From Platynereis dumerilii (Eukaryota; Annelida; Polychaeta; Phyllodocida; Nereididae), in contig JAPTHN010000043.1 of NCBI GenBank assembly GCA_026936325.1, positions 300,137 through 364,136 of the forward strand: 64,000 nt of DNA, in the 5' to 3' direction. How positions within the stretch are numbered: position 1 is the first letter of the stretch; the number at the start of each line of letters is the position of its first letter. The notes beneath the pieces are model-generated. The model was not told the origin of the DNA, searched no databases, and saw only the letters and a program-made list of their open reading frames with translations. The position numbers and the translations under genes were made by a program. This document shows positions 62,265-64,000 of this stretch, in pieces.

Positions 62265-64000
62265 TTCAATTCAATTCAATTTATTTGGACCAAAGAATAT
62301 TAAAAATTACATTTGGCTGGCTGACACCAGGTGGTGAATTTGCCACTTGCACCAGGATTTAAAAGTTTACTACATGTCCACGGTTTACACATTCAAATAA
62401 GATTTTACACATTCAAATAAGATAATACAATTAATACTAAAGGTTATTCTAACAATATCTAGCGTTTAAGAGAGAGATGAAATGAGGAATGAAATGATGA
62501 CTACTGCTTACCTCCCTGTGTGTGTAAAAAAAAACAAATATGAGATTGGAGACAATCCCTCCTCTCATTTCTATAAATAGCAAACCATGTAGTATCTGTT
62601 GTTATTTTATGCTCAATATCAAAAATATTGGCCGACGCCCCCTTGCTGGACCATGAACCACTTTGTCCCCCCGGCTACGGGAGAACTGGGGGATCCACGG
62701 CCAAGCAAGAGGGTGCCCGACTGTCTCACATACTGTCAAGTAAATAAGCCTTTAGCCTAGTTTTGAATGTGTGAAAACTGCATTTATGAGATAGGATATC
62801 ATCAGTATTATTCCACTCTTTCACCCCTTGAAATCGGATTGTTTTCTGATAACCTGCTAATTTACAAGTTGGTACCTTAAGTTTATATTTTTGTCTTGTG
62901 ATCCGTGTTGTTAATGCAATATTGCGATGAAACATTGTATTGAATATAACTGGGAGCATGTCTTTTATAAATTTAAACATAAATAAATTAATTTTGAATC
63001 TATATACACTTGGTAAGTTCAAGACCTTCAGCTGTTTAAACAGGGGAGATGATTCTGCTTGAAATGGGCTTGATGTTATTATCCGTACAATCTTTTTCTG
63101 TAATTTTGCCAATGAATTTGTATAGATCTCAGCAGCTTTACCCCAGACTTCTATACAGTATGTATAATGAGGATATATAAAACTGTAATATAATGTCAGC
63201 AGCAGGCAATGGTTTAAGGTTTTTCGAGCTTTAATTAAAATTCCAACTCCTCTTGCTATTTTTGTTTTTAACATCATTATATGCCTGTCCCATTTGAGTT
63301 TAGAATCAAGTATAACACCAATAAACTTAGTTTGCTCACAGCAAATTATAGGTTTCTGATTAATTTTGATATCTTCTGTTCTTATTATGGGTCGTCTTGG
63401 GGAACTAAAAATCATGAAGTGAGTTTTCTCTATGTTCAAAGAAAGTTTGTTAGCATTGAGCCATTCTGCTACCTTAGCAATTTCTCTATTCATTCTTTTA
63501 ATAGTCTCATCAACTGATTTACCTTTTAAAAATAAATTTGTATCATCAGCAAAAATTATTGGCAAAAGAATATCTGAGACATTAGCAATATCATTAATAT
63601 AAATTAAGAACAGGAGTGGACCTAAAATAGAACCTTGCGGTACGCCGCAAGTTATTGTTTCTTTTGCTGAGTCTGTGTTGTTGAATGAGACATACTGTTG
63701 TCTTGAATGTAAATAATCTTTCAACCAATCATGCGCAATACCTCTTATACCTAGTTCATGCAGTTTGTCTAATAAAATTTCATGATTTACAGTGTCGAAG
63801 GCCTTCCTAAAGTCTAGGAAGACCCCTACAACAATTTCTCCATCATCTATTGCCGACATAATATTATCTATCAATATTATTAAAGCCATATTAGTGCTGT
63901 GGTGCTTTCGAAAGCCAAACTGATATCGGTATAGCATATCATGCTTGATGAGAAAAGCGAGAAGTCTATTATACATAAGTCTTTCCAGAATTTTTGATAA
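62265..64000 (-). mobile_element. LINE (Jockey/CR1 group), running off the right edge
   Basis: The 3' end on the minus strand is at about 62265, with a AATTG-type pentamer tail (62263-62280, AATTCAATTCAATTC on the plus strand). A ~460-bp 3' UTR precedes the stop of the RT frame at 62726. The 5' part lies beyond the window. Confidence 0.85.
62726..64000 (-). CDS. LINE reverse transcriptase, partial, open to window edge
   Basis: The frame is open through the right edge; in-frame codons before the ATG at 63976 read LSKILER, so the protein continues upstream. Counting from that ATG: YQFGFRKHHSTNMAL near 18, FLDFRKAFDTVNHEIL near 55 (first catalytic Asp), CGVPQGSILGPLLFLIYIND near 110 and catalytic FADDTNLFLKGK near 140 (the FADD variant of YADD). 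The thumb has WLNANKLSLNIEKT, and the tail has EVWGKAAE and WNNTDDILS...FKTRLKAYLL. 416 residues are visible with no stop or frameshift, so the copy is relatively young. The endonuclease and ORF1, if any, are outside. Confidence 0.9.
   Translation of the reverse strand, partial: LSKILERLMYNRLLAFLIKHDMLYRYQFGFRKHHSTNMALIILIDNIMSAIDDGEIVVGVFLDFRKAFDTVNHEILLDKLHELGIRGIAHDWLKDYLHSRQQYVSFNNTDSAKETITCGVPQGSILGPLLFLIYINDIANVSDILLPIIFADDTNLFLKGKSVDETIKRMNREIAKVAEWLNANKLSLNIEKTHFMIFSSPRRPIIRTEDIKINQKPIICCEQTKFIGVILDSKLKWDRHIMMLKTKIARGVGILIKARKTLNHCLLLTLYYSFIYPHYTYCIEVWGKAAEIYTNSLAKLQKKIVRIITSSPFQAESSPLFKQLKVLNLPSVYRFKINLFMFKFIKDMLPVIFNTMFHRNIALTTRITRQKYKLKVPTCKLAGYQKTIRFQGVKEWNNTDDILSHKCSFHTFKTRLKAYLLDSM

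Overview
This window looks like nuclear DNA of a multicellular animal, most likely a marine invertebrate. It is AT-rich and contains almost no compact coding sequence. It carries several classes of animal transposable elements: apurinic-endonuclease LINEs, a Polinton/Maverick remnant, a tRNA-headed SINE, Helentron-like tandem-repeat elements and many palindromic TA-flanked MITEs. The tandem-core elements resemble the 'pearl' elements known from bivalves and sea urchins, so a mollusc, echinoderm or similar lineage is plausible. I cannot fix the species.

Layout. 0-14 kb is repeat-dense intergenic DNA: a LINE 3' end, a 766-bp palindromic element, a 1.4-kb G-run minisatellite, two copies of a composite inverted-array element with CG-alternating arms, a long TATC microsatellite, a 403-bp MITE and one reverse-strand Helentron-like fragment. 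14.2-40.6 kb is one old, broken Polinton. Fossil parts for fibre-like protein, protease, major capsid protein, capsid-associated proteins, protein-primed DNA polymerase, integrase and packaging ATPase can be recognised. It has served as a landing pad. Its capsid gene holds a TA-flanked element, which in turn holds a two-ORF LINE, whose ORF2 holds a 2.0-kb TIR element, which holds a TA-flanked MITE. Separate insertions sit elsewhere in the Polinton: a 1.0-kb TIR element, a 1.6-kb TIR element, a 0.68-kb foldback MITE, a SINE with a perfect 13-bp target duplication, and a second LINE.

42.3-48.2 kb (minus strand) is the most striking object: a single uninterrupted 5.86-kb reading frame coding 1,951 residues. 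It is built from about 138-aa and about 132-aa modules in the order B-A2-B-A3-B-A4-B. It shows no recognised domain, no signal peptide and almost no cysteine, and it reads as a giant exon of a host gene encoding a disordered repeat protein. A good 5' splice site lies inside its 3' end and a good 3' splice site lies upstream of its ATG.

48.4-64 kb is again accessory DNA: a second copy of the GGGGAGA MITE with a perfect 16-bp internal hairpin, LINE tails and fragments, three forward Helentron-like elements with ~157-bp core repeats and a strong G-quadruplex candidate, another MITE, and a LINE whose reverse transcriptase runs off the right edge. Nothing suggests that these elements work together; apart from the giant exon, the window is a record of successive insertions.
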